The notes below the pieces were generated by a model, which ran no database searches, had not been told where the DNA came from, and saw nothing but the letters and a program-made list of their open reading frames with translations. DNA of 64,000 nucleotides, taken from positions 248,001-312,000 of the forward strand of contig NZ_JAAKGO010000004.1 of NCBI RefSeq assembly GCF_011043525.1, written 5' to 3'. Shown here one piece after another: positions 6,983 through 15,733 of the stretch. Position numbers and translations under genes: made by a program. Every line of letters starts with the position of its first letter. Positions within the stretch are counted from its first letter, which is position 1. This stretch comes from Sphingobacterium sp. SGG-5. Lineage in GTDB: Bacteria > Bacteroidota > Bacteroidia > Sphingobacteriales > Sphingobacteriaceae.

Positions 6983-9900
6983 ATGCATTTTAAATTGAAA
7001 GCATTATTAATAATGAAGCTCATTATTTGTTTATTGATTTTGTCGCTGACACAAGTAGACGCAAACGTATTCTCGCAAACCATTACATTTCAGGGAAAAC
7101 ATGTGACCATCGAGAAAGTATTGAGAGAGGTCGAACGACAATCGGGATTTAATTTCTTTTATAAATACGATGAAGACCTCATGTCTAAATCGGTTGATGT
7201 CTATTTTAAAGACACCCAGTTAAAAGCTGCATTGGAGGAGCTTTTGGTCAAAAATGGGTTAGATTATAAGATAGATAACAAAACAATTATCATTAACCGA
7301 AAAGTTAGAACCCCGAAGGTGGCTGTTCCGGCAGCTGTACATCAGGAGCAGTCTGACGTGCTTAAAGGGACGATTGTGGATAGCCAGTCGGGAGAACCTT
7401 TGGTAGGGGCAACTGTTCGGGTAAAAGGCACAACGACGGGAACTGCTGCAGATGAAAACGGAGCCTTCGTCTTACCGGATATCAAGACTGGAAGTCGACT
7501 TGAGGTTATCTATACCGGGTATCGGTCTTATGAATTCGTAGTGGGAAGCAACCGGAATTTGCGTATTGCGCTGATCAGCGAATCGGGCGATCTGGATGAG
7601 GTTGTCGTGACCGGTTATCAAAATATCGACAAACGGACATTTACCGGATCTGTAGGAAAAGTCAATCCAGAAGATATGGCCACGGCTGCGAGTGGGGATG
7701 TTGGAAAGGCACTGCAAGGTATGGTTGCCGGTGTAGCTGTGGAGAATACAAGTGGTACATTTGGTACAAAATCAAAGATTCGTATTCGTGGTAATTCGTC
7801 CATAAGTGGAAATCAAGAACCGTTATGGGTGGTCGATGGTATTGTACTGGACGATCCTGTGAATGTTAACCCCAATCAACTTTATTCGGGAGATGCTGCA
7901 ACGATGTTGAGCTCGGCAATTTCTGGAATCAATCCGGATGACATCGCGGATATACAGATATTAAAAGATGCGTCGGCAACTGCTATGTACGGTACCCAAG
8001 CCGTAAATGGTGTTATCGTCGTCACTACAAAAAGAGGAAAAGCAGGAAAAACAAGCATCAGTTATAAAAATAATCTGACGGTTTCCGCGCGGCCATCGAT
8101 CACGTCCTTCAATGTAATGAATTCCAAACAGAGAATGGAATTTTCAGAAGAGCTGTATCAGAAAAATCTGGTTGACTTCACGAACATGAATAGTACATAT
8201 GGCGCATACGGAAAGCTATTGTATCAGTTGTCGCGCAAAGAGATCACTTGGGATCGATTTTACGACGATATCCAGCGCGCCAAGACGTACAATACAGATT
8301 GGTTTCAGGAAATTTTTCGGAATTCGGCGACCCACGATCATAGTGTAAGCGTGAGTACGGGGACGGAAAAAGCTACCTTCTACATGTCGGGTAGCTATTT
8401 TAAAGATCTTGGCCAAACTAAAAACCAACATACCGACCGATATAGCGGGAATCTCAAAGGAACGTTCAATCTCTCCGACGCTTTTACCATCACCGGAACA
8501 ATTTATGGTTCCTTGCGGAATCAGCGTTCTTTCGGTGCTTTCAATGAGACAGAAAGTGTGGGCGGGATTACCGAACGGGAGTATGATATAAATCCATACA
8601 CATATGCCCGGACAACGAGTAGGGCGATGCGGGCCTATGATGATGACGGAAACCTCGAATATTATCAGGCTAATTTTGCGCCGTTTAATATTCTGCACGA
8701 AATGGACAACAATTTCATCGATATACGATTGAAGGAAATAAGGGCACAGATTGACGCCAATTGGAAAATTAGAAATGATTTAGATTATGCCATGATTATT
8801 TCGGGACGGAGCACCTCTGCTAGTTCAGAGCATATCTCAACGGAATTTTCCAACGTCGCGCTCAGCTATCGCGCCATGCAGTCTGTCGCTATTCGATCGG
8901 CCAACGGCAAGCTATACAACGACCCATACGACGATAGTGAATTTCCAATTTCTGTCTTACCAAGAGGTGGGATAGGAATTCTCAGTAATAATCTAGGTGA
9001 GTTTTACACGTTTAGAAATACCTTGAATTACCGTCCGGTAATTGGTAATTATCATTCCTTTGACCTTTTAGGAGGTACAGAAATCAAACAGAGAAAGTAT
9101 AATTCGACAGAGTTTACGGCTTACGGGCTGGAGTATTACCGTGGGTTGACCGCAAGTCCGGATTATCGGGCTATTCAACGTCAGTCGCTATCGGCTACCG
9201 GATCGCCTTATTACGGTATGGGTGTAAATACCTACCGTGAGGCATCTTTCTTTGCCAACTTGGCGTATTCTTTCAAACGGAAGTATAATATTACTTTATC
9301 CACGCGCGCAGATGGCTCCAATCGATTGGGCGCATCGCAGCGTTTCCGTTTCTTGCCGATTTGGGTAGCTGGAGTGAGCTACAACGTGGATGAGGAAAGC
9401 TGGCTGCAAGATGTGAGTTGGTTGGATCATTTAAAACTAAGAGGATCTTACGGTACACGGGGTAATATCAGCGGCTTAGGGAGTCCCGAGCTTTTAGCTT
9501 ATTACGGAACGACAACACGATTTAACCCCAATGAGGTAGAAAATATCATTACGATCACCGCGCCGGATAATCCGGGGATGCAATGGGAAAAAGAGAAGAT
9601 GGCAAATGCCGCGCTGGAAGTCGGTGTGTTTGACCGGGTGTCTGCTACGGTGGAGTGGTACCATCGTTCGAACTACGACCTCATAGGAAATGTGGAAGTT
9701 TCGCGTGTCAGTGGTTTCCAACGGAAGACGATGAACTGGGCAGATATGACCAATGAAGGTATTGAGGTGACGCTAAACACGAAAAATGTGGCGACCAAGG
9801 ATTTCAAGTGGAATACTATTTTAACCTACGGATATAATAGAAATGTGGTGACACGGCTTCAAAATTCGAATGGCGTGTTAAGACAAACGGTCGATCGTGG

Positions 9901-10582
9901 AGCTCCTATGGTCGGAAGGCCTGTTACCGGACTATACTCCTTTAGATTTGCAACGTTGAATAACGACGGATTACCGTTGTTTTATATGGCAAATGGTAAC
10001 CTGTCCAATTCCTTTTCCAAATACACGACCAATCTGGATATGTTAGTTTATAATGGTAGCAGAGAACCATTGGGATCTGGAGGTCTTACCAACCAGTTTG
10101 AATACAAAGATATTCAGCTTTCTTTCTTGTTTACCTACTCTTATGGCAACAAGCTCCGGTTGAACCCTATTTTACTCCGATACTATTCCGATGTAGCGGC
10201 AATAGATGCGGATTTAGCGAATAGATGGACCACGCCGGGGGATGAGCAGTATACGAATATCCCGCGTATTATAGAAAGTGAAACCCGTAGCGAACTGTTG
10301 CAAGCCAACGCTGATCCGTTTACAGCTTATAACCGAAGCGATATACGTGTGGTCAGCGGATCATTTGTCCGTTTCAAAAATATCATGTTGTCTTATGCAT
10401 TGCCGAAGTCTTTTGTGAAAAGTAAGCTAGGAATCAATGATTTGAAGATTACCGGTCAGGCGCATAATATCGCGCTATGGGCCGATCCGAATCTAAAAGG
10501 CCAGGATCCGGAAGCGATTATTTCTGGTGTTTCTATTCCGGCTGCGACCTCATTTACTTTGGGATTAAATGTCAGCTTTTAA
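6983..10582 (+). CDS. SusC/RagA TonB-linked outer-membrane protein with N-terminal STN domain
   Basis: This 1199-aa protein has a signal peptide to about residue 31. An STN (secretin/TonB short) domain at about 46-97 starts near VTIEKVLREVERQSGFNFFY and is the module that contacts FecR. A carboxypeptidase-regulatory-like domain follows at about 128-200 (GTIVDSQSGEPLVGATVRV). The DEVVVTGYQ TonB-box-like segment, the plug (IRIRGNSSISGNQEPLWVVD, then ILKDASATAMYGTQAVNGVI) and a large barrel ending LGLNVSF complete it. It imports substrate across the outer membrane with the SusD encoded immediately downstream. With the upstream sigma/anti-sigma pair it forms a substrate-sensing cascade. The substrate is inferred to be peptide-like because peptidase genes surround it. 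Confidence 0.95.
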   Translation: MHFKLKALLIMKLIICLLILSLTQVDANVFSQTITFQGKHVTIEKVLREVERQSGFNFFYKYDEDLMSKSVDVYFKDTQLKAALEELLVKNGLDYKIDNKTIIINRKVRTPKVAVPAAVHQEQSDVLKGTIVDSQSGEPLVGATVRVKGTTTGTAADENGAFVLPDIKTGSRLEVIYTGYRSYEFVVGSNRNLRIALISESGDLDEVVVTGYQNIDKRTFTGSVGKVNPEDMATAASGDVGKALQGMVAGVAVENTSGTFGTKSKIRIRGNSSISGNQEPLWVVDGIVLDDPVNVNPNQLYSGDAATMLSSAISGINPDDIADIQILKDASATAMYGTQAVNGVIVVTTKRGKAGKTSISYKNNLTVSARPSITSFNVMNSKQRMEFSEELYQKNLVDFTNMNSTYGAYGKLLYQLSRKEITWDRFYDDIQRAKTYNTDWFQEIFRNSATHDHSVSVSTGTEKATFYMSGSYFKDLGQTKNQHTDRYSGNLKGTFNLSDAFTITGTIYGSLRNQRSFGAFNETESVGGITEREYDINPYTYARTTSRAMRAYDDDGNLEYYQANFAPFNILHEMDNNFIDIRLKEIRAQIDANWKIRNDLDYAMIISGRSTSASSEHISTEFSNVALSYRAMQSVAIRSANGKLYNDPYDDSEFPISVLPRGGIGILSNNLGEFYTFRNTLNYRPVIGNYHSFDLLGGTEIKQRKYNSTEFTAYGLEYYRGLTASPDYRAIQRQSLSATGSPYYGMGVNTYREASFFANLAYSFKRKYNITLSTRADGSNRLGASQRFRFLPIWVAGVSYNVDEESWLQDVSWLDHLKLRGSYGTRGNISGLGSPELLAYYGTTTRFNPNEVENIITITAPDNPGMQWEKEKMANAALEVGVFDRVSATVEWYHRSNYDLIGNVEVSRVSGFQRKTMNWADMTNEGIEVTLNTKNVATKDFKWNTILTYGYNRNVVTRLQNSNGVLRQTVDRGAPMVGRPVTGLYSFRFATLNNDGLPLFYMANGNLSNSFSKYTTNLDMLVYNGSREPLGSGGLTNQFEYKDIQLSFLFTYSYGNKLRLNPILLRYYSDVAAIDADLANRWTTPGDEQYTNIPRIIESETRSELLQANADPFTAYNRSDIRVVSGSFVRFKNIMLSYALPKSFVKSKLGINDLKITGQAHNIALWADPNLKGQDPEAIISGVSIPAATSFTLGLNVSF

Positions 10583-10592
10583 AACGAGAACT

Positions 10593-12002
10593 ATGAAGAC
10601 TATAAACGTTATATTTTACCTATTCATCGTATTCTCGATGACCGGATGTAAGAAATATCTGGAAATTAATCCAGATAATCGTGTCCGTCTGTCTACGGTA
10701 GAAGATTTTCAGGCGGTAATTACAGGCGCATACCCGCAGGCCTATCACATGTTTACGGAACTGTATACCGATAATGTACGATTTTATGATTATCCCGATT
10801 ACAATCAGGCAAATATTACATCTTGGCTGAAACCCTTGTATTTGTGGTCGGACAATTACATCACCAATAATGCAATCACACCGGAGGCAGCTTGGCGCAA
10901 ATATTATAACGATATATATGAAGCCAATATCGTATTGGAAAATATAGAACAAGCCAGTGGTGACGACGGATTACGTCTTTCGGTGATGGGGGAGGCTTAT
11001 ATGAATAGAGCGTATTGTCACTTTATGCTGGTCAATATATTTGCCAAACATTATAACAAAAACACAGCCGGTACCGACTTAGGGGTGCCTTATATGTTAG
11101 AGACCGAAAAGCAATCCGGACGGGAGTATGCACGCGATAATATACAGTATGTATACGACCGGATTGAAGAAGATGCTTTCAAAGCGCTGGAATTGATTAA
11201 TGAGGCATACATGTCGGTGCCCAAATTTCACTGGTCCAAAGCATCTATCCATGCATTTCTGACACGGTTTTATCTGTTTCAGGGTGACTGGGAAAAATCG
11301 CTTTACCATGCCGAAGAAGTATTTAAAATCAATAGCAGTATCCGGGATCTATTTACGGACTTTGATACTTATTTTGTTCCGGGCGATTATACGACATTTG
11401 CCCGTCGATATTTTGAAACACACAATCCAAATATCTTATTGGTGAACTATACCTTGGAATGGAATTCTTATTTCCGCGGTAGTTTATACGCCAACGAGTT
11501 TCGGAATACTTTTCACGCAGATGATGTAAGAGGCCGGATTTATACGCGGTGGAACAACCAAACACCCAATTATATGGCTCGGAAATTTAGAGGCTCTTTG
11601 CCTTCGGATGGGCAATCCTATTCCGATGTCGGCCTATTTGTCGTGGAAGAGGTGATGTACAATGCGGCGGAAGCCGCTGTCCGAAAAGACGATCCGGATT
11701 TCGAATATGCATTAGAGAAACTCAATCGGATTTTAGAAAGACGCTGGCGGCCGTATGTCCCTTTAAAATTAGAGGATTATCAGACGGTGGATCTGATGCT
11801 GGATAAAATTATCGATGAAAAGAATAAGGAGCTTTGTTACGAAGGTTACCGATGGTTCGACGTCAAGCGTTTGGAAATCCCGATCACGCATTGGGACGGA
11901 ACAAAAGAAATTTATTTGCCGGTTAACGATCCTCGGCGGTTAGTCCAGATTCCCTTTGCCGAGCTGGATGCGAACCCGTTGTTGGAGCCTAACCCGAGAT
12001 AA
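10593..12002 (+). CDS. SusD/RagB-family substrate-binding lipoprotein
   Basis: The frame is open from 10569, but the ATG at 10593 gives a proper lipoprotein signal (MKTINVIFYLFIVFSMTGC) and avoids overlap with the SusC stop at 10582, so I choose it (about 469 aa). The C-terminal EKNKELCYEGYRWFDVKRL motif and the NPDN segment just after the lipid-modified cysteine are characteristic of SusD. It caps the SusC barrel at 6983-10582. Its C-terminus closely parallels the truncated SusD at 1-264. It is followed by the same HExxH/DUF4302/DUF4302 order. Confidence 0.93.
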   Translation: MKTINVIFYLFIVFSMTGCKKYLEINPDNRVRLSTVEDFQAVITGAYPQAYHMFTELYTDNVRFYDYPDYNQANITSWLKPLYLWSDNYITNNAITPEAAWRKYYNDIYEANIVLENIEQASGDDGLRLSVMGEAYMNRAYCHFMLVNIFAKHYNKNTAGTDLGVPYMLETEKQSGREYARDNIQYVYDRIEEDAFKALELINEAYMSVPKFHWSKASIHAFLTRFYLFQGDWEKSLYHAEEVFKINSSIRDLFTDFDTYFVPGDYTTFARRYFETHNPNILLVNYTLEWNSYFRGSLYANEFRNTFHADDVRGRIYTRWNNQTPNYMARKFRGSLPSDGQSYSDVGLFVVEEVMYNAAEAAVRKDDPDFEYALEKLNRILERRWRPYVPLKLEDYQTVDLMLDKIIDEKNKELCYEGYRWFDVKRLEIPITHWDGTKEIYLPVNDPRRLVQIPFAELDANPLLEPNPR

Positions 12003-12034
12003 TAGATGGATGTGTTAACGTAAGCATTTTAAAG

Positions 12035-12892
12035 ATGAAAAGAAGTCTAAAAATATATAAAAAGGCAATAATATACAGTATGTTATTGTTAACCGTAGTA
12101 TCGTTGGCAAGCTGTGAGAAGGAAGACGCCATTCCTTACGAGCCGTATGAGGGCACCGAGATACCTACTAATCCGACGGACTTGTCGATTTATAATATTC
12201 AGCAGGAATACCAGAGCAAGATTATCTACCGGTACGACAGGCGCTATATCACAGCTGATGCTTTTGCGGCACCACCCGATTACGATAAAGTACTACCGTA
12301 TATAGAGAATGTCATCCGTAAATTATTCATCGCCCCGTATGACAGGCAGAAGAATGATTTTATGCGTGAGCACATGCCGATAGAGATGATCATGTTTGGT
12401 ACCAGTATGAACTATGTGGAAGGTGACGAGCGTAATTTCAGTGCGTCGGGTGTAGCCTATGGGTTAAGCCGGATCATCATTACAGGAGTCAATAATTATG
12501 ATCTTAATAACGCATCCTGGCTAAGAGGGCAGTATGCCACACTGCACCATGAATTTTCACATGTATTGGATAAGATCTACGGCAGACCGATCGGATTCGA
12601 TGAGGTCTCTAAAGGTAAATATGCCGGAGGTACAGCATACAATTCATTTACCCAAGCGGAGGCACGAAGCAGAGGATTCTGGAGAAATTACGGGATGACC
12701 AATGAAAGTGAAGATTTTGCGACTTGGGTAGACGGGCTGGTTACTACACCCAAAGATGAGGTTATGACAATCATTTCGGCAAATGAACTGCTTCGCCAGA
12801 AATATCAATTGGTGTATAATTTCTATCTGCAAAAAGGAATTGATATTCATGAGCTTCAGGAATATTTGCAAACCATTTTAGATAATTTATGA
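12035..12892 (+). CDS. Substrate import-associated zinc metallohydrolase lipoprotein (second copy)
   Basis: This 285-aa paralogue of the protein at 273-1121 has a lipoprotein signal ending SLASC (about residue 27). The zinc motif is HEFSH at about 172-176, with VLDKIYGRPIGFDEVS following. The shared block GFWRNYGM, then SEDFATWVDGLV, is conserved between the copies and probably holds the glutamate ligand. It acts outside the cytoplasm, probably at the outer membrane with SusCD. The next gene begins inside its stop codon (ATGA). Confidence 0.87.
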   Translation: MKRSLKIYKKAIIYSMLLLTVVSLASCEKEDAIPYEPYEGTEIPTNPTDLSIYNIQQEYQSKIIYRYDRRYITADAFAAPPDYDKVLPYIENVIRKLFIAPYDRQKNDFMREHMPIEMIMFGTSMNYVEGDERNFSASGVAYGLSRIIITGVNNYDLNNASWLRGQYATLHHEFSHVLDKIYGRPIGFDEVSKGKYAGGTAYNSFTQAEARSRGFWRNYGMTNESEDFATWVDGLVTTPKDEVMTIISANELLRQKYQLVYNFYLQKGIDIHELQEYLQTILDNL

Positions 12893-14385
12893 TGAGAAGA
12901 ATGAATCTATATTTTCCTGTTCTGGTGGCTTTGTTGGCACTACTGACAGGGTGCAATAAAGAAACGACGTTGCTGCCGCCACGGGAGATTTCAGAAGAAG
13001 TGCAGGTTATTGCGGATCGCTACAATGAAATTCTGACAAGCACAGATAAATGGGTATTGGCCTATAAGCCGGAGAATTATGAAGATTCTGTTTATATACA
13101 GCTTCAGTTTGCCGAGGAGGGAAAAGTAGATGTGCTTTCCGGATATCGTGACTTTCATACCCTGCAAAGTGCAACAGTATACACTTTTGAAGGAAAGTAC
13201 ATACCAATTATCACCTTTGCCGACAACACCGTATTCGGAACATTAGCAGATTTATACAATGGATCTGCAAAGTTTAAAATTAACTATATCGAAGAAGGCG
13301 AATACTTTGAATTCGTGCGGTCGGATGGTTACGATGATGATGCCTTTCGGTTGATCAAAATGAATGCAAGTTATGAAGAAAAGCTGACCAATCAGATTGA
13401 CGCCATATTGGCTCAGATTGCTTATGAGGAAGAGCAGGCAAGGTTGTCGGCCGAAGTCCGGCAAAAAGTAAAGGATTTTGTGGAGATCGAATCGGATTTT
13501 TACTTTTACAACTTAACGGTTGATGATTTTTCAGCAGCTATCAATTCGTTCGATACCACGGCTCGTACGATATCCCTAACGTATAAGGAGACGTCTACCT
13601 CGGCACCTACAGATGTTACTGTAGGGTATACGTTGACTGCCGAAGGTATCGTACTTAATCCGGCTATTGCCTATGGAGCGGTATCTATTGATGTCATCGC
13701 GTTGGGTGATCTCCAATATGAAGATCCAGACAGTCCGACAGCAGCTACGTCCATCGAAATCGTAAGTGCAGGCAATGCAGGGGCTGGGGTGATGGGATAT
13801 GCGCATACGGCGCCTTATCCGTATACAAGAGCAACGGATAGGTCGCAAACTTTGGCAGACTATTTCGTGAACGAATATCCATCGAGTGTTGAATCAAGAC
13901 GTTTTGGTTCCAAGGCGACAGTTTATATGGAAGACTTCCGCGGATATATTCGTAGTTTACCCAACTTCAATCCAAGTGGGCGACATGTTTATATTATTTA
14001 TGCGCCAAATTATACTTCAAGTCTCCGTAATTTATTCTGGGTAGGTTCTTCGCGTAGAGTGGATAGTGACGCGGCATATGGAAGTATGGGTTTTAACTTG
14101 AGGGTGAATATTCAAGGTTTAGGTGGAAATAGAATGGATATGAACGAAATAATCCAGCAAACTAATAGTACTAGTACGTATGGTCCTGTACCCGATATTT
14201 CAGAGCGTACCCAGGAATATTTAGATCAAATCACACCTGCTGCGGGTGTAACGTTGGTGCCTTACAATATGGCGAATGAAGGTAGTTCGGGATATCGTCT
14301 GCGATTGGTAAGTACGGTGGATAGCCGTGTTTGGGTAGAATTCAGTTGGTCAAGTTCGACCTATTATAACATGGTTTTTAATTGA
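12889..14385 (+). CDS. DUF4302-type lipoprotein (second copy)
   Basis: This 498-aa lipoprotein (signal ending LLTGC) is the positional and sequence counterpart of 1118-2605. Shared features include an early KWVLAYKPENYEDSVYIQL stretch, followed by FVRSDGYDDDAFRLIKMN and NPAIAYGAVSIDVI, against NDNVMLLTPF and TPAIAYGTLEIDKI in the first copy. Several ATGs lie close together at the start; the one at 12889 overlaps the previous stop, and the ATG at 12892 or 12901 would serve equally well for the signal peptide. No catalytic motif is recognisable and the function of the family is unknown. Confidence 0.7.
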   Translation: MMRRMNLYFPVLVALLALLTGCNKETTLLPPREISEEVQVIADRYNEILTSTDKWVLAYKPENYEDSVYIQLQFAEEGKVDVLSGYRDFHTLQSATVYTFEGKYIPIITFADNTVFGTLADLYNGSAKFKINYIEEGEYFEFVRSDGYDDDAFRLIKMNASYEEKLTNQIDAILAQIAYEEEQARLSAEVRQKVKDFVEIESDFYFYNLTVDDFSAAINSFDTTARTISLTYKETSTSAPTDVTVGYTLTAEGIVLNPAIAYGAVSIDVIALGDLQYEDPDSPTAATSIEIVSAGNAGAGVMGYAHTAPYPYTRATDRSQTLADYFVNEYPSSVESRRFGSKATVYMEDFRGYIRSLPNFNPSGRHVYIIYAPNYTSSLRNLFWVGSSRRVDSDAAYGSMGFNLRVNIQGLGGNRMDMNEIIQQTNSTSTYGPVPDISERTQEYLDQITPAAGVTLVPYNMANEGSSGYRLRLVSTVDSRVWVEFSWSSSTYYNMVFN

Positions 14386-14401
14386 TTAATAGAAAATCAC
14401 A

Positions 14402-15721
14402 ATGAAAAAAATACCAGTTTTAGTCACAATCATAGCGCTGTTTTTCACTTCCTGCGAAGAACTGCGGTACGACAATATCATTCCTGAGGGAAATCCAAAA
14501 TTGGCCGAACTGCAGGCGGAATATAGAGATATATTAACTTCTTCTACAGACGGTTGGTATATCGAATATGCAGCATCCCCAGAACATGGAGCTGTATCTA
14601 TTCTGATGAGATTTCTGGACGACGAGCGGGTGGAGATTGTATCCGATCTGAATGGCTTTCAAGAGGAGAAAATTTCGACCTACCGGGTTGGAGGCGTGAA
14701 TAGACCGGAGTTGATCTTCGATACCTATTCGGTATGGAGCGTATTGGCGGAGAGCTTTGGCGGTAAGTTTGAATTTTTGATCGAGCCGCAAGCGGATGGC
14801 ACGATCATGTTAAAAAACATTTATGTAGATAAGAATAGGGAATTTGTCCTGCGGGAAGCAGAGGAAGAAGATCGTGATCTCATTGAGGAGAAGACCAACA
14901 CCGCACACATGTTGCAGTCTTTTAACGACAACGCTTCGGCCTATTTTAGAAATCTTGTATTGGATGATATTTCTGCATTTTGGGAAATGAATGTATCTAT
15001 CCAACGGCTCAAACTGACCTGGCTTGAAGGCGGGGAAGTGAAATCGGAGGAGTTTTCCTACACGAATGGTGAGCATGCAATTATTTTATCCAAACCTTGG
15101 GCAACAGGAAGCGTTCAGGTTTCGGAATTTAAGTTTGGTACGCCTACATCGAATGCGCTCGAAGTTACTGAAGCAGGTACCGCTGGCGCGGGGCAGGTTG
15201 AAGTTGCCCATGTTCCTGCATTTCCGTATGAAGGCACAGCAGACAGATATATCTATAGCAATTTAGACCGTCCTAATGAGACATTGGTTCGGTTGTTAGG
15301 GTACACCGTAAGTCCTGAAGTGGGAATCAGTGAGGCATTGAGACCGTACTATGATGCCGTTACCAATGCACTTCCTACATTTTGGCGAGTACAGGTCTAT
15401 AATTACAGTCCTGTGGATGCGCCGCGTAACTATCTTGTTTTTGTTGGAAAAGATGTGGAGGAGAAAAACACCTATTACAATTTTTATTATACATTGACGA
15501 AAGTGGATGAATCGCATGTTGTGCCGGTATATGAAAATGCCAATACATTAGGGCAATCTATAGTCGATCATCCTGACGTGCAAGCCTTTTTAAATCGCAT
15601 ATATCCTCCCGAAGGGGTCACTATCGTGCCGATTGATTATAGAACTTGCCGCGTCGTAAGTAGAGCCAATAGCAACTATTGGATGCAGTTGACGATCAGT
15701 ACACCCACAAATCCATTTTAA
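14402..15721 (+). CDS. DUF4302-like lipoprotein (second type, second copy)
   Basis: This 439-aa lipoprotein (signal ending LFFTSC) is the counterpart of 2608-3921. It shares the N-terminal IIPEGN/LLPDGT-like start, a DGWYIEYAA segment and the C-terminal PPEGVTIVPID block. It is the last of four genes in the duplicated module. There is no terminator here, so the transcript may continue into the S51 peptidase gene 12 nt downstream. The function is unknown; an accessory role in the SusCD complex is inferred from conserved order. Confidence 0.65.
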   Translation: MKKIPVLVTIIALFFTSCEELRYDNIIPEGNPKLAELQAEYRDILTSSTDGWYIEYAASPEHGAVSILMRFLDDERVEIVSDLNGFQEEKISTYRVGGVNRPELIFDTYSVWSVLAESFGGKFEFLIEPQADGTIMLKNIYVDKNREFVLREAEEEDRDLIEEKTNTAHMLQSFNDNASAYFRNLVLDDISAFWEMNVSIQRLKLTWLEGGEVKSEEFSYTNGEHAIILSKPWATGSVQVSEFKFGTPTSNALEVTEAGTAGAGQVEVAHVPAFPYEGTADRYIYSNLDRPNETLVRLLGYTVSPEVGISEALRPYYDAVTNALPTFWRVQVYNYSPVDAPRNYLVFVGKDVEEKNTYYNFYYTLTKVDESHVVPVYENANTLGQSIVDHPDVQAFLNRIYPPEGVTIVPIDYRTCRVVSRANSNYWMQLTISTPTNPF

Positions 15722-15733
15722 TTTCTACTTGCT

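Noticed and set aside
10569..10592. ATG at 10569 as start of the SusD
   Set aside because: It overlaps the SusC stop and puts a charged stretch before the lipoprotein signal; the ATG at 10593 gives a standard lipobox.
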